Of a stretch of DNA of 34,706 nt, positions 14,658-22,348 are shown piece by piece. The DNA lies in contig JBFXEO010000005.1 in assembly GCA_050180015.1 (NCBI GenBank), positions 1 to 34,706 of the forward strand. The letters run 5' to 3'. The DNA comes from JBFXEO01 sp050180015 (GTDB lineage Bacteria > Bacteroidota > Bacteroidia > Bacteroidales > Tenuifilaceae). A program made the translations under genes and the position numbers. Under the pieces are notes generated by a model. It was not told the DNA's origin. It was given only the letters and a program-made list of their open reading frames with translations, and did not search any database. How positions within the stretch are numbered: position 1 is the stretch's first letter; every line of letters begins with the position of its first letter.

Positions 14658-15176
14658 TTAAATTTGTTGGGTGTCATGTAAAACCTTGATGTTTAGAGTA
14701 AAATAGGAATACTTACTTTCAACCTCCTCGAATGTATATTCCAGCTTATTCTCCGTTACTTTGGCAATATTAACAATTCCCAAACCGGCACCGCCCTTTT
14801 GAGATACGTTACCGCTTAGGATTATTTCCTTGTAATACTCCCTGAGACCATTTTTATCCAGTAAGTTTACCTTATCAATCCGTTCTTTTAGTAAAGTCGT
14901 TTTGGTCTTTAACAAAGAGTTCGAAACGGATAAGTTAATAAAACGGTTATCGAGCAATAGTGTAAATTTAGGGAGATAGTTAGTATTACCCTCGATTAAA
15001 TCCTGATGCTTGTATATATTCTCCAAACTTTCCACCATGGCGGCATATACTTTCTTTTTAATCGTTATGCCAAAGGCATAACGATCCAAAATTGCTGTCA
15101 TCTTATTCAGCAGGTAACCAATTTCCTCATACGAGAGTGGCCCATAATGGCTTATTAAAACTTCGTTTTTCCCCAC
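14658..15176 (-). CDS. SiaB-like protein kinase (DUF6272, GHKL-type ATPase fold)
   Basis: 172 residues from a GTG at 15176; the first internal ATG would remove 25 conserved-looking residues. The family phosphorylates SiaC. An N-box-like motif is visible at AMVESLENIYKHQ (Glu49, Asn53) and a glycine-rich lid at QKGGAGLGIVNIAK (127-138), both typical of HATPase_c kinases of the anti-sigma/SiaB kind. It has no membrane segment and no sensor domain, so it must take its input elsewhere. A TAACTTTTG element about 50 bases upstream is close to the -7 consensus. It heads the siaB-siaC-siaC operon. The phosphatase partner may be the SpoIIE sensor at 6492-9788 or a gene outside the window. Confidence 0.83.
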   Translation of the reverse strand: MGKNEVLISHYGPLSYEEIGYLLNKMTAILDRYAFGITIKKKVYAAMVESLENIYKHQDLIEGNTNYLPKFTLLLDNRFINLSVSNSLLKTKTTLLKERIDKVNLLDKNGLREYYKEIILSGNVSQKGGAGLGIVNIAKVTENKLEYTFEEVESKYSYFTLNIKVLHDTQQI

Positions 15177-15406
15177 AGGTAATTTGCGTAATTTGCTACC
15201 AAATTAAAAAATCAATTCGTAATTAATGCAAAAGTTACAAAAAAAAAGGTTGCAACTATGCATGGCTTCACCGAATACTTATGAAACAAAAAAGCATTTT
15301 GACGAACTGCGTTTTTTGGTTTACGAACCATCACATTAATGAGTGTAAATATTTTATGGCCGAGCTGTGCAGTAAAATACCCTCTCTTGCCTATTATGCA
15401 AAACAA

Positions 15407-16507
15407 TCACCGAGAAAAAAATGAAAAACCAAAACTTAAAGAAATAAATAATGGGCTATCGTTTGTTGGGGGTATTATAAAAAATGAAAGTTTAGGCTTT
15501 GGCTTGGGCGCTAGTTTATTCATTGTGGCGCTGAAATTAGAAAAATCCACATCGATACCAAACCCCAATGCATCAAATTGAGTGTATTGGTCGCTGTAAG
15601 TAGAGGATCTCTTGGACCCTTCCAGGTTAATGGTTTCCTCAACGTATAGGTAGGTAAGGTTTAACGATGGTTTATACTTAAGCGTAAGGGCCACCCCTCT
15701 CCAATTACCCTCATCGGTATATTTTCCAAAACCAAAGGTCCAACCCAGATTCAGGCTAATAGCCAGAGAAACAGCCGACACGTCATTTTTAACATCGGAT
15801 ACATCATCCTTGTAGCCGTAGCTGAAAGAGTATAAAATAAGATCGTTGCCCCATCCATAGTTTATACTACTCCACGAAAGTGGCCCAGGGCTATATTCTG
15901 GCATCTTAAGGTTTATCCAGTTTTGACTTGTTGAAATTCCACCTCCCAATCCATCCACTTCGCCATAGTTATCCTTGTCAACTTTAAAGTAGGAACCTGT
16001 CAGCGAGTAGGATGAGTATGTGGCCTTGCCCCCCCTTAAATGCCATTCATGTTTTAGTGCTTCGGACAGACCAACATTTTTGGGAGCAACCAAGCTGTCT
16101 CCCGTTTTTTTCACCCCAATATTGTTTACCGTTGCGCTATCGGGAAATTGTAAAAACTCCCCCAGCCGGGCCTCCTCCCCGCTGATTAATGCAATATAAA
16201 TACCATTATACTTAAATCCCACCTCAAATTCGTACGAGTTTCCTGGGTTAGGGTTGAGGTAGTACGCCGTTCGTGCGCCAATAGGAATGCTACAGTCAAT
16301 CCTAAGCGATTTTGTATAATCGACCGGAACCTCAACTAAAACTGTTCCACCGTTCTTTAAGGCATACTCCTTACCCTGTATGCTTAAATAGATTTTCCCA
16401 AAAAAGCCCCGCGTCCGGGAGGGTCTTATAAACTTTAACGATACTGTTTCCTGCGCATTTGCCGAAAAATAGAGCAAAAGGAGGCTAAATAGTAGTATCT
16501 TTTTCAT
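15407..16507 (-). CDS. Exported outer-membrane-like protein of unknown function
   Basis: 366 residues. A clear signal peptide is at 1-18 (MKKILLFSLLLLYFSANAQ). The first third (about 20-110) is beta-rich, with YLSIQGKEYALKNGGTVLVEVP, and may be a small globular domain. The later two thirds alternate polar and aromatic residues, with many Gly/Tyr/Trp turns (YGWGNDLILYSFSYGYKD, SLNLGWTFGFGKYTDEGNW, ALTLKYKPSLNLTYLYVEE) and a terminal LFISLSFGFSFFSR, consistent with an outer-membrane beta-barrel ending in an aromatic residue. I do not recognise a named family. A weak promoter (ATTG, 19 bases, TATCTTTA) lies upstream at 16534-16564. It is a single gene with no operon partner. Confidence 0.7.
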   Translation of the reverse strand: MKKILLFSLLLLYFSANAQETVSLKFIRPSRTRGFFGKIYLSIQGKEYALKNGGTVLVEVPVDYTKSLRIDCSIPIGARTAYYLNPNPGNSYEFEVGFKYNGIYIALISGEEARLGEFLQFPDSATVNNIGVKKTGDSLVAPKNVGLSEALKHEWHLRGGKATYSSYSLTGSYFKVDKDNYGEVDGLGGGISTSQNWINLKMPEYSPGPLSWSSINYGWGNDLILYSFSYGYKDDVSDVKNDVSAVSLAISLNLGWTFGFGKYTDEGNWRGVALTLKYKPSLNLTYLYVEETINLEGSKRSSTYSDQYTQFDALGFGIDVDFSNFSATMNKLAPKPKPKLSFFIIPPTNDSPLFISLSFGFSFFSR

Positions 16508-16533
16508 GAACCGGATGGCTTGTTATGACTCGT

Positions 16534-16564
16534 TAAAGATACTAAGTAACGAAAAGTTACCAAT
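16534..16564 (-). promoter_or_regulatory. Candidate promoter of the barrel-like protein
   Basis: On the minus strand, ATTG, 19 bases, then TATCTTTA: one mismatch in each box from the Bacteroidota TTTG/TAnnTTTG consensus, with ideal spacing, about 27 bases before the start codon. Confidence 0.4.
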
Positions 16565-16655
16565 ATTTTTTACGTCTTTCGCTAACAATTTTTGCTGAGC
16601 GGTAAAATTCTTAGGGGCTAAACGCGACGATGATTGGAAGAATGGCAAAATAAAA

Positions 16656-16676
16656 CCCCCGGCAAATTGCCGGGGG
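16656..16676 (-). terminator. Terminator after nifU
   Basis: A GC-rich perfect stem CCCCCGGC / GCCGGGGG with a 5-base loop, followed on the minus strand by TTTTATTTT. It lies 24 bases after the nifU stop. Confidence 0.88.
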
Positions 16677-16699
16677 CTCAAAAAATAGTCTTTTCAATC

Positions 16700-16951
16700 C
16701 TAAAAGTTAAGATTAACGGCAACTACCTCTTTTATTTCAGGAACATCGCGCTTAACGGCCTGTTCAACTCCATTTTTAAGTGTCATTAGGCTATACGGAC
16801 AGCTGCCACATGCGCCATGAAGCTTTACCCGAACAATATTATCATCGGTGACCTCCACCAGCGATATGTCGCCACCATCATTCTGTAAAAATGGACGAAT
16901 TGTCTCTATCGAAGTGTTTACTTTTTTTAAAATTTCATTCTGCTCTGACAT
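16700..16951 (-). CDS. NifU-like iron-sulfur scaffold (C-terminal domain type)
   Basis: 83 residues, the length of a stand-alone Nfu domain. It binds a labile [4Fe-4S] cluster at a dimer interface through two cysteines in HGACGSCPYS and hands it to apoproteins. The opening (IETIRPFLQNDGGDISLVEV) and end (GVEQAVKRDVPEIKEVVAV) are typical. It is 22 bases after mrp on the same strand, so scaffold and carrier are probably made together. A strong terminator follows. Confidence 0.94.
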   Translation of the reverse strand: MSEQNEILKKVNTSIETIRPFLQNDGGDISLVEVTDDNIVRVKLHGACGSCPYSLMTLKNGVEQAVKRDVPEIKEVVAVNLNF

Positions 16952-16973
16952 GGTACAATTTATTAACGGTTAA

Positions 16974-18080
16974 CTATTTATGCTGAACATCTACAATATT
17001 TGTCGGCGGTAGATTGGCGTTTCTTACAGCAACCTGGTCCAGTACATTTCTTGCCAATTCATCAAAAGCCTTTGAAGCAAGCGATGAATGAACTGCAACA
17101 GGCTCTCCGAAATCGCCCCCTTCACGAATACTCTGTACTATTGGAATTTGACCAAGTAAAGGCAATTTCATTCTATCCGCCAATTTTTTGCACCCCTCCT
17201 TGCCAAAAATATAGTACCTATTGTTGGGAAGCTCCTCGGGCGTAAACCACGCCATATTCTCGACCAAGCCCAGCACCGGAACTTTTATTCCCTGGCTGGT
17301 AAACATGCTAATCCCTTTTATGGCATCGGCAAGGGCTACATCCTGCGGCGTACTTACGATGACCACCCCGGTAACGGCAACTTCCTGTACCAACGTTAAA
17401 TGTATGTCGCTTGTGCCGGGAGGCATATCAATAAACAGGTAATCCAGCTCGCCCCAGGCACCCTGGTGAATTAGCTGTTTCAGCGCGCTGGTAGCCATGG
17501 GTCCCCGCCAAATTAGTGCATTATTCGGATCAACAAAAAATCCTATGGAAAGCAGCTTAACCCCATAGTTTTCAACCGGAACTATTAATTCCATTCCATC
17601 CTCTTTCACAACCTCGGGCTGAACATGCTCCATGTTGAACATCTTGGGAACAGACGGACCGTAAATATCTGCATCGATTAAACCAACCTTTGCGCCTGTT
17701 TTTGCAACGGCAACAGCCAAATTCACGGCAATGGTTGATTTCCCAACGCCCCCTTTGCCGGAAGCTACTGCAATAATATTCTTTACCTTACTTACCGATG
17801 CTTTTGTTTTTAATGGCGATACCGGCGGCGTAACATCGGCCATGATTGCTATATCGATAGCTACATCGGTTCCAAATTCTGCGGTTAAAACCTTTGCGGC
17901 CGATTTCTTTACCGATAATGCAAAGGGATCGTTTTTCTTGGTAAGTTTCAAAGTAAACGATATTTCATTGTTATCTACCGTTAATCCCTGAACCATTTGT
18001 AGGCTAACAATATCGCTGCCTGTTTCGGGGTGAATTACCTCCTTTAAAACTCCCAAGACTCCATCAACGCTCAAATCCAT
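16974..18080 (-). CDS. mrp: Mrp/ApbC-type P-loop ATPase, iron-sulfur cluster carrier
   Basis: 368 residues. The N-terminal MIP18/DUF59 domain (1-80) is followed by the ParA/MinD-like ATPase. The deviant Walker A GKGGVGKS is at 108-115, followed by LIDADIYGPSVPKMF, the IWRGPMATSALKQLIHQ block and FIDMPPGTSDIHLTLVQ. The protein carries [4Fe-4S] clusters to target enzymes. The CxxC pair that bridges the cluster in E. coli Mrp is absent: where it is expected the sequence reads ENMAWFTPEELPNNRYYIFG, with only one cysteine soon after (EGCKKL). A cluster would have to bind differently or not at all. It is in an operon with nifU. Confidence 0.95.
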   Translation of the reverse strand: MDLSVDGVLGVLKEVIHPETGSDIVSLQMVQGLTVDNNEISFTLKLTKKNDPFALSVKKSAAKVLTAEFGTDVAIDIAIMADVTPPVSPLKTKASVSKVKNIIAVASGKGGVGKSTIAVNLAVAVAKTGAKVGLIDADIYGPSVPKMFNMEHVQPEVVKEDGMELIVPVENYGVKLLSIGFFVDPNNALIWRGPMATSALKQLIHQGAWGELDYLFIDMPPGTSDIHLTLVQEVAVTGVVIVSTPQDVALADAIKGISMFTSQGIKVPVLGLVENMAWFTPEELPNNRYYIFGKEGCKKLADRMKLPLLGQIPIVQSIREGGDFGEPVAVHSSLASKAFDELARNVLDQVAVRNANLPPTNIVDVQHK

Positions 18081-18118
18081 TGTTCTAAAGTTGTTTTGAT
18101 TTAGTTTAAATTAACACG

Positions 18119-18126
18119 CAAAGATA
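18119..18126 (-). promoter_or_regulatory. Candidate -7 element for mrp-nifU
   Basis: TATCTTTG on the minus strand, a full match to TAnnTTTG, 38 bases before the mrp ATG. The -33 position reads only TTTA-like. Confidence 0.5.
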
Positions 18127-18221
18127 GATTATTTAGTGAAACGTTAAAAGCTAAAGGTTAAATGATGAAAAGAGGTGATTTTACCAATCAGCAAACAGCT
18201 ACCAACTTTACGGATAAACAG

Positions 18222-18566
18222 CTATTCCAGCTCAATGTTCGGATCCCAGAAAAGTTTTTTGAAATCTACAACGGCACTATTTTCAACCCTTATCCCTTCC
18301 GATTCCAGCAGCTGCTGCATGGTGTGGCTCCCCGGGAAATGAATTTTACCCGTGAGCTGCCCGTTCCTATTAACAACGCGATGTGCAGGAACCCAATCTT
18401 TGGATGTATGGCAAACGTTTAATGCCCAGCCAACCATTCGTGCCGATTGCGCCGAACCCAAATACCGGGCAATTGCCCCATACGACGTAACCCGGCCTAC
18501 CGGTATTAAACGCGCTACATCGTAAACTTTCCCGAAGAAGTTATCGTTACTCGGTGTCGGGTTCAT
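18222..18566 (-). CDS. Alkyltransferase-like (ATL) DNA-damage-binding protein
   Basis: 114 residues from the ATG at 18566; another ATG five codons earlier is possible. It is an MGMT-type DNA-binding domain, with NFFGKVYDVARLIPVGRVTSYGAIARYLGS (winged helix, arginine finger in GRVTSYG) and MVGWALN. At the active site it reads VPAHRVV instead of PCHRVV, so the acceptor cysteine is replaced by alanine and alkyl transfer is not possible. That is the hallmark of ATL proteins, which flip O6-alkylguanine and flag it for nucleotide-excision repair. Its 5' end overlaps the trmB stop by 20 bases, placing it last in that operon. Confidence 0.92.
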   Translation of the reverse strand: MNPTPSNDNFFGKVYDVARLIPVGRVTSYGAIARYLGSAQSARMVGWALNVCHTSKDWVPAHRVVNRNGQLTGKIHFPGSHTMQQLLESEGIRVENSAVVDFKKLFWDPNIELE

Positions 18567-19248
18567 GGAATGGCCCAGCATGGTTCATTTCGAAGTTAAT
18601 ATACGTAATTGGCAAATCCTGATCCAGGAATTGCTGCTCATAAAAAGTTTTAATCCCAAGAATTGGATCGTCCTTAACGGTAGAGTAAAGGTTGTTGGTA
18701 CAAACATTAAATGTAAGGTTATTCTGCTCAATTAGTGTTTTCGTGTATGCGTGCAGCTTCTGGTTGTCTGTTTTAAGGTGAATTATTCCGTTGGGTTTTA
18801 AAAATTTGATGTACTGGTTTAGGAATCGGCTCGATGTTAGCCTTTTCTTAGCCTTTACCTCACGGAGTTGCGGGTCGGGAAATGTGATCCAGATTTCATC
18901 CACCTCCGAGGGGGCAAAGAATGAGGCAATATGCTCAATTTTAGTCCGAATAAATGCCACGTTGCCAAGGTTATCCTCCGTCGCAGTTTTAGCTCCACGC
19001 CATAGCCGGGCACCTTTAATATCAACCCCAATAAAATTTTTCTGTGGAAACATTTTCGATAGGCCGATACTATACTCGCCTTTACCGCAACCCAGCTCTA
19101 AAACTATTGGGTTATTGTTTTTGAAGTATTCGCTGTTCCATTTCCCTTTCAACCCAAAATCGGTATTTAAGATCTCGGCAAGCGCAGGTTGAAATAAATT
19201 CGTAAAAGTTTCGTTCTCGGCAAAACGCTTTAGCTTGTTCTTTCCCAC
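18547..19248 (-). CDS. trmB: tRNA (guanine-46-N7)-methyltransferase
   Basis: 233 residues from a GTG at 19248; there is no suitable ATG, and a TTG seven codons earlier is the other choice. The SAM site is VLELGCGKGEYSIGLS, followed by NFIGVDIKGARLWRGAKTA, the catalytic EIWITFPDPQLREVKAKKRL and the tRNA-contacting LKTDNQKLHAYT. The C-terminal part (DDPILGIKTFYEQQFLDQDLPITYINF) holds the TrmB-specific T.YE..F. It makes m7G46 in the tRNA variable loop. It lies between gldH and the ATL gene. A TATTTTTG -7-like box falls in the 26-base gap after gldH (19267-19274), so it may have its own promoter. Confidence 0.93.
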   Translation of the reverse strand: MGKNKLKRFAENETFTNLFQPALAEILNTDFGLKGKWNSEYFKNNNPIVLELGCGKGEYSIGLSKMFPQKNFIGVDIKGARLWRGAKTATEDNLGNVAFIRTKIEHIASFFAPSEVDEIWITFPDPQLREVKAKKRLTSSRFLNQYIKFLKPNGIIHLKTDNQKLHAYTKTLIEQNNLTFNVCTNNLYSTVKDDPILGIKTFYEQQFLDQDLPITYINFEMNHAGPFHEPDTE

Positions 19249-19274
19249 AAAAATTATAAAATTTTGCAAAAATA

Positions 19275-19748
19275 CTAGTTACTCGACAATTCCCTTCTCT
19301 CCAGCCTAAGCCCAACGTTCATCAATCCCTTAAGTTCCTGCACCCGCATGGCCTGCTGTATTTCAACCCGGTAGTCGCCACCAGATGAGAATTTTACCCC
19401 CTGCCGGTATAGGAATCGATTGTCGTAAACTCTTCCGCTGCCCCGTCCGAGCCATTTACCCCGGTCGTCGGCCAAGTAGCATTCAAAAGTATCGCGGAGC
19501 GATGCGCCGTTGGGGGCATATATGTCGATGAAAAGATACAGGTTTTGAAACGGATAGTCCGTTGTGTTCCGTAGGTTAACATACAGGTTATAAGCCGAAA
19601 CAGTATCGGTTACGGGTACGGTAAAGGCTGCCAGGCTATCGGCATTCCACTTTTCGTGGGGAATAGTTACGGATTGATCAAAAACAGCGTTCCTATCGCA
19701 CGACAAAAACACCGAAGCACATAGCAGGGCTGTGATAGTCCTATTCAT
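19275..19748 (-). CDS. gldH: Gliding motility lipoprotein GldH
   Basis: 157 residues with a lipoprotein signal (MNRTITALLCASVFLSC, lipobox cysteine at 17). The GldH signature is visible: VFDQSVTIPHEKWNADSLAAFTVPVTDTVSAYNLYVNLRNTTDYPFQNLYLFI in the middle, a DTFECYLADDRGKWLGRGSGRVYDNRFLY block, and an end with RVEIQQAMRVQELKGLMNVGLRLER. GldH is an accessory lipoprotein of the gliding/T9SS machinery, and Bacteroidota that do not glide also carry it. Its start codon overlaps the ricT stop by 8 bases. The order holB-ricT-gldH is a common arrangement in the phylum. Confidence 0.92.
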   Translation of the reverse strand: MNRTITALLCASVFLSCDRNAVFDQSVTIPHEKWNADSLAAFTVPVTDTVSAYNLYVNLRNTTDYPFQNLYLFIDIYAPNGASLRDTFECYLADDRGKWLGRGSGRVYDNRFLYRQGVKFSSGGDYRVEIQQAMRVQELKGLMNVGLRLERRELSSN

Positions 19749-20895
19749 TTCTCTGGCTTTGATTCCCTTTGAACCGGCTTCGTTTTTTCTTCTTCTTACT
19801 CTGAGCCCTTGCGTCGAACCGGGTTAAGCTAGCCTCCTCTAAACCATCGGTAAAATCTAACGGCTGGCTGGCTGCTTCTTCCTTGCGATTATCTATCAGC
19901 TTGTTAGCCTTAATCCCCTTCTTGTTCAGCGCAACAATCTCCTTCACCCTGTCAACCGAAACCTCGACCAAGTTTACCGATGTTGATTGATCGCTGCTGA
20001 ACCACATGGAGCGTTTAAAAATATCGGTTTTAACGTGATGATAGGTTGCCTCCTTGGTTTCGATTGGTACTGTTACATCGGGAAAATCTTTACGTGCATC
20101 GAGGTAGCTGTTCAACTCGTAGTTCAGGCAGCACTTAAGCTTTCCGCATTGCCCGGCAAGTTTTTGAGGGTTAAGCGATATTTCCTGCGCCTTGGCAGAG
20201 TTGGTACTAACTGAGTCGAAGTGCGAAATCCAGGATGAGCAGCAGAGCTCCCGTCCGCACGAACCAATACCGCCAATACGGCCAGCTTCCTGACGTGCTC
20301 CAATCTGGCGCATTTCAATTCTCACCTTAAACTCATCGGCAAGTACCTTGATTAACTCCCTGAAGTCAACCCTATCGTCGGCAATGTAGTAGAAAATGGC
20401 TTTGGTTTTATCGCCCTGATACTCTACGTCTCCAATTTTCATGTTGAGCTTCAGGTCCTCCGCAATTCTACGGGCTTTTATCATTGTCCCGTGTTCCGGT
20501 GCAATTGCCTCCAGCCATTTCTCAATATCTACCTGCTTTGCCTTTCGGTAAACTTTTTTGAATTCGGTAGTTTGGGGATTTATGCCAACACGCTTCATTT
20601 GCCTTTCAACAAGCCATCCGGTAAGGGAAATCACGCCAATATCGTGGCCCGGCGATGCCTCAACGGCAATAATATCGCCCTTGCAAAGGTTTAGCTGGTT
20701 GGCATTCCGGTAAAATCCTTTACGTGTATTTTTAAACTGAACCTCAACAATATCGTATGTTTGCAGCGTTTTAGGAAGATCGCTAATCCAATCGTAGGTG
20801 CTAAGCTTGGCGCACCCCTGCGAATGGCAAACGGTGTGTTCTGTAGCATCTACTCCAGAGACAATGACTCCCCTTGTGCTGGTACTTTTTTCCAT
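19741..20895 (-). CDS. ricT: RicT/PSP1-domain protein
   Basis: 384 residues from the ATG at 20895; the frame extends ten codons more, but that part would lie upstream of the likely transcription start. The PSP1 domain includes DIVEVQFKNTRKGFYRN, GDIIAVEASPGHDIGVISLTG and DFRELIKVLADEFKVRIEMRQIGARQEAGRIGGIGSCGRELCC. Cysteines cluster in SCGRELCCSSW and QCGKLKCCLNYEL, which in Bacillus RicT help to bind [4Fe-4S] clusters of the RicAFT complex. The C-terminal tail (about 345-384) is basic, with KKKKKRSRFKG, perhaps for RNA contact. In Bacillus the complex affects RNase Y activity; the role in Bacteroidota is not established. Confidence 0.88.
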   Translation of the reverse strand: MEKSTSTRGVIVSGVDATEHTVCHSQGCAKLSTYDWISDLPKTLQTYDIVEVQFKNTRKGFYRNANQLNLCKGDIIAVEASPGHDIGVISLTGWLVERQMKRVGINPQTTEFKKVYRKAKQVDIEKWLEAIAPEHGTMIKARRIAEDLKLNMKIGDVEYQGDKTKAIFYYIADDRVDFRELIKVLADEFKVRIEMRQIGARQEAGRIGGIGSCGRELCCSSWISHFDSVSTNSAKAQEISLNPQKLAGQCGKLKCCLNYELNSYLDARKDFPDVTVPIETKEATYHHVKTDIFKRSMWFSSDQSTSVNLVEVSVDRVKEIVALNKKGIKANKLIDNRKEEAASQPLDFTDGLEEASLTRFDARAQSKKKKKRSRFKGNQSQRNE

Positions 20896-20922
20896 TTCCC
20901 CAAAGTTGTATTGTATGGATCG

Positions 20923-20930
20923 CAAAGTTA
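20923..20930 (-). promoter_or_regulatory. Candidate -7 element for ricT-gldH
   Basis: TAACTTTG on the minus strand, a full TAnnTTTG match, 27 bases before the ricT ATG at 20895. It supports that start over the longer frame. Confidence 0.5.
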
Positions 20931-21004
20931 GCTAAATTGATTGTCAATTTTATTGTTGCAAAAAAGAAAGTTGTTCACCGGCGGTTGTTTGACTGCCACA
21001 TCAC

Positions 21005-22159
21005 TTAACCTTTCGCATTTAACGCTTTATTCGGAATCAGCTTTACCATTCGCATGGCAAAATGGGTAAAAACGATTGACGGGTTTCCATTCTGCATAAT
21101 ACACTCGTAGGCCTGGGTAAATTCGTTGGTAATGCTAAAAATATTTTCGACTCCAATGAATGGTGAAAAGTTTTTCCCAAAATTGGCCTCATCCCCCATT
21201 AGGTAGGATATTTCATCGAGACCCGAGTTTAGCATTAAGCTTTCACGGGTAACCCGTAACGAGTAATTTAAAAACTCCTTCTGATTCTCACGTCCCAGCG
21301 ATGCAACTTCATCCACCCAATCGAGCAGGCCAACAACATTCCTGGCGTAACACAACCGCATCAACTTTTTATAGTATTCAAAATACTCGCTTCCATTGCT
21401 CTCTAGTAACTGCTGCGCAGTATAAAAACTTCCCCTTGCAATCCGGCTAATATCCTGCGCCTGTTCCGGTTCTAGGCCAAACTTATCCATAAGGGACATG
21501 GCAATGCTTTCGCGGGCAATTGGTGGAACCATTATTTGCTGGGTTCGGGATAGAATTGTCTTTAAAAGCAGGTTAGGGTTTTCACTTACCAGTAAAAATA
21601 CGGTTTTGGCGGGGGGTTCCTCTATCAACTTAAGTAATTTATTGGCAGCCTGGGTGTTCATCCTTTCTGGGAGCCAAATTATCATCACCTTAAAATCGCT
21701 TTCGAAACTTTTTAGGCTGAGCTTCCTGATTACATCCGAGGCTGTGGCTGTACTGATAATTCCCTGCTTATTTTCCATTCCAATCATTTCGTACCAGTCA
21801 TTTTCACCAAAGTAGGGATTTGTAAGCAGTGCTTCGCGCCACAGCGTTAGCGTATCATCGGCTTTATCGCCATCATCATCGCCGCTATCCGATTTATCCT
21901 TCGATTTAGAAGGATATACAAAATGTAAGTCGGGATGAATTAGTTTCGATATTTTTTTGCAGGCAGGGCATACTCCACAAGAATCGTTTTCGCCTCTGTT
22001 TTCGCACATTATGTATTGGGCGTATGCAATTACCAAGGCCAGCTTTCCTGTTCCCGATGGCCCAATAAAAAGTTGAGCATGGGGTATTCGGCTCTCTTGT
22101 GTTGCTGTAATTAGCCTTTGCTTTACTTTCTCTTGTCCTACTATATCCTTAAACAACAT
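21005..22159 (-). CDS. holB: DNA polymerase III delta-prime subunit
   Basis: 384 residues from the ATG at 22159 (MLFKDIVGQEKVK). It is a clamp-loader AAA+ protein, with N-terminal IPHAQLFIGPSGTGKLALVIAYA (P-loop), a four-cysteine zinc site (CENRGENDSCGVCPACKK), and the sensor region KLLKLIEEPPAKTVFLLVSENPNLLLKTILSRTQQI. An acidic, low-complexity loop (SKDKSDSGDDDGDKADD, about 100-117) is an unusual insert just after the zinc site. It is upstream of ricT and gldH on the same strand. Confidence 0.9.
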   Translation of the reverse strand: MLFKDIVGQEKVKQRLITATQESRIPHAQLFIGPSGTGKLALVIAYAQYIMCENRGENDSCGVCPACKKISKLIHPDLHFVYPSKSKDKSDSGDDDGDKADDTLTLWREALLTNPYFGENDWYEMIGMENKQGIISTATASDVIRKLSLKSFESDFKVMIIWLPERMNTQAANKLLKLIEEPPAKTVFLLVSENPNLLLKTILSRTQQIMVPPIARESIAMSLMDKFGLEPEQAQDISRIARGSFYTAQQLLESNGSEYFEYYKKLMRLCYARNVVGLLDWVDEVASLGRENQKEFLNYSLRVTRESLMLNSGLDEISYLMGDEANFGKNFSPFIGVENIFSITNEFTQAYECIMQNGNPSIVFTHFAMRMVKLIPNKALNAKG

Positions 22160-22183
22160 TTTAGCCTGCGTTAAATTCAATGT

Positions 22184-22191
22184 CAAAAATA
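22184..22191 (-). promoter_or_regulatory. Candidate -7 element for holB
   Basis: TATTTTTG on the minus strand, a full TAnnTTTG match, 24 bases before the holB ATG. No good -33 box. Confidence 0.4.
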
Positions 22192-22314
22192 CAAATTTTG
22201 ATGTTGTAAATACGGCAACCAATTGGTTAAATGTTCTTTCATTCCATACTGCTTAATAGCAATCGTTTGCGTGAAAATTGGCTTGAATCAACTTACAAAT
22301 CGAAAGCAAATTCG

Positions 22315-22322
22315 TAATTTTG
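22315..22322 (+). promoter_or_regulatory. Candidate -7 element for pgk
   Basis: TAATTTTG, a full TAnnTTTG match, 26 bases before the pgk ATG. No clear TTTG at -33. Confidence 0.5.
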
Positions 22323-22348
22323 TTGGCGAAACTAAATTTATATAGTAT

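Noticed and set aside
15177..15406. Possible small gene on the minus strand between siaB and the barrel-like protein
   Set aside because: Composition is not protein-like and the region has only promoter-like and A/T-rich sequence; no start or family support.
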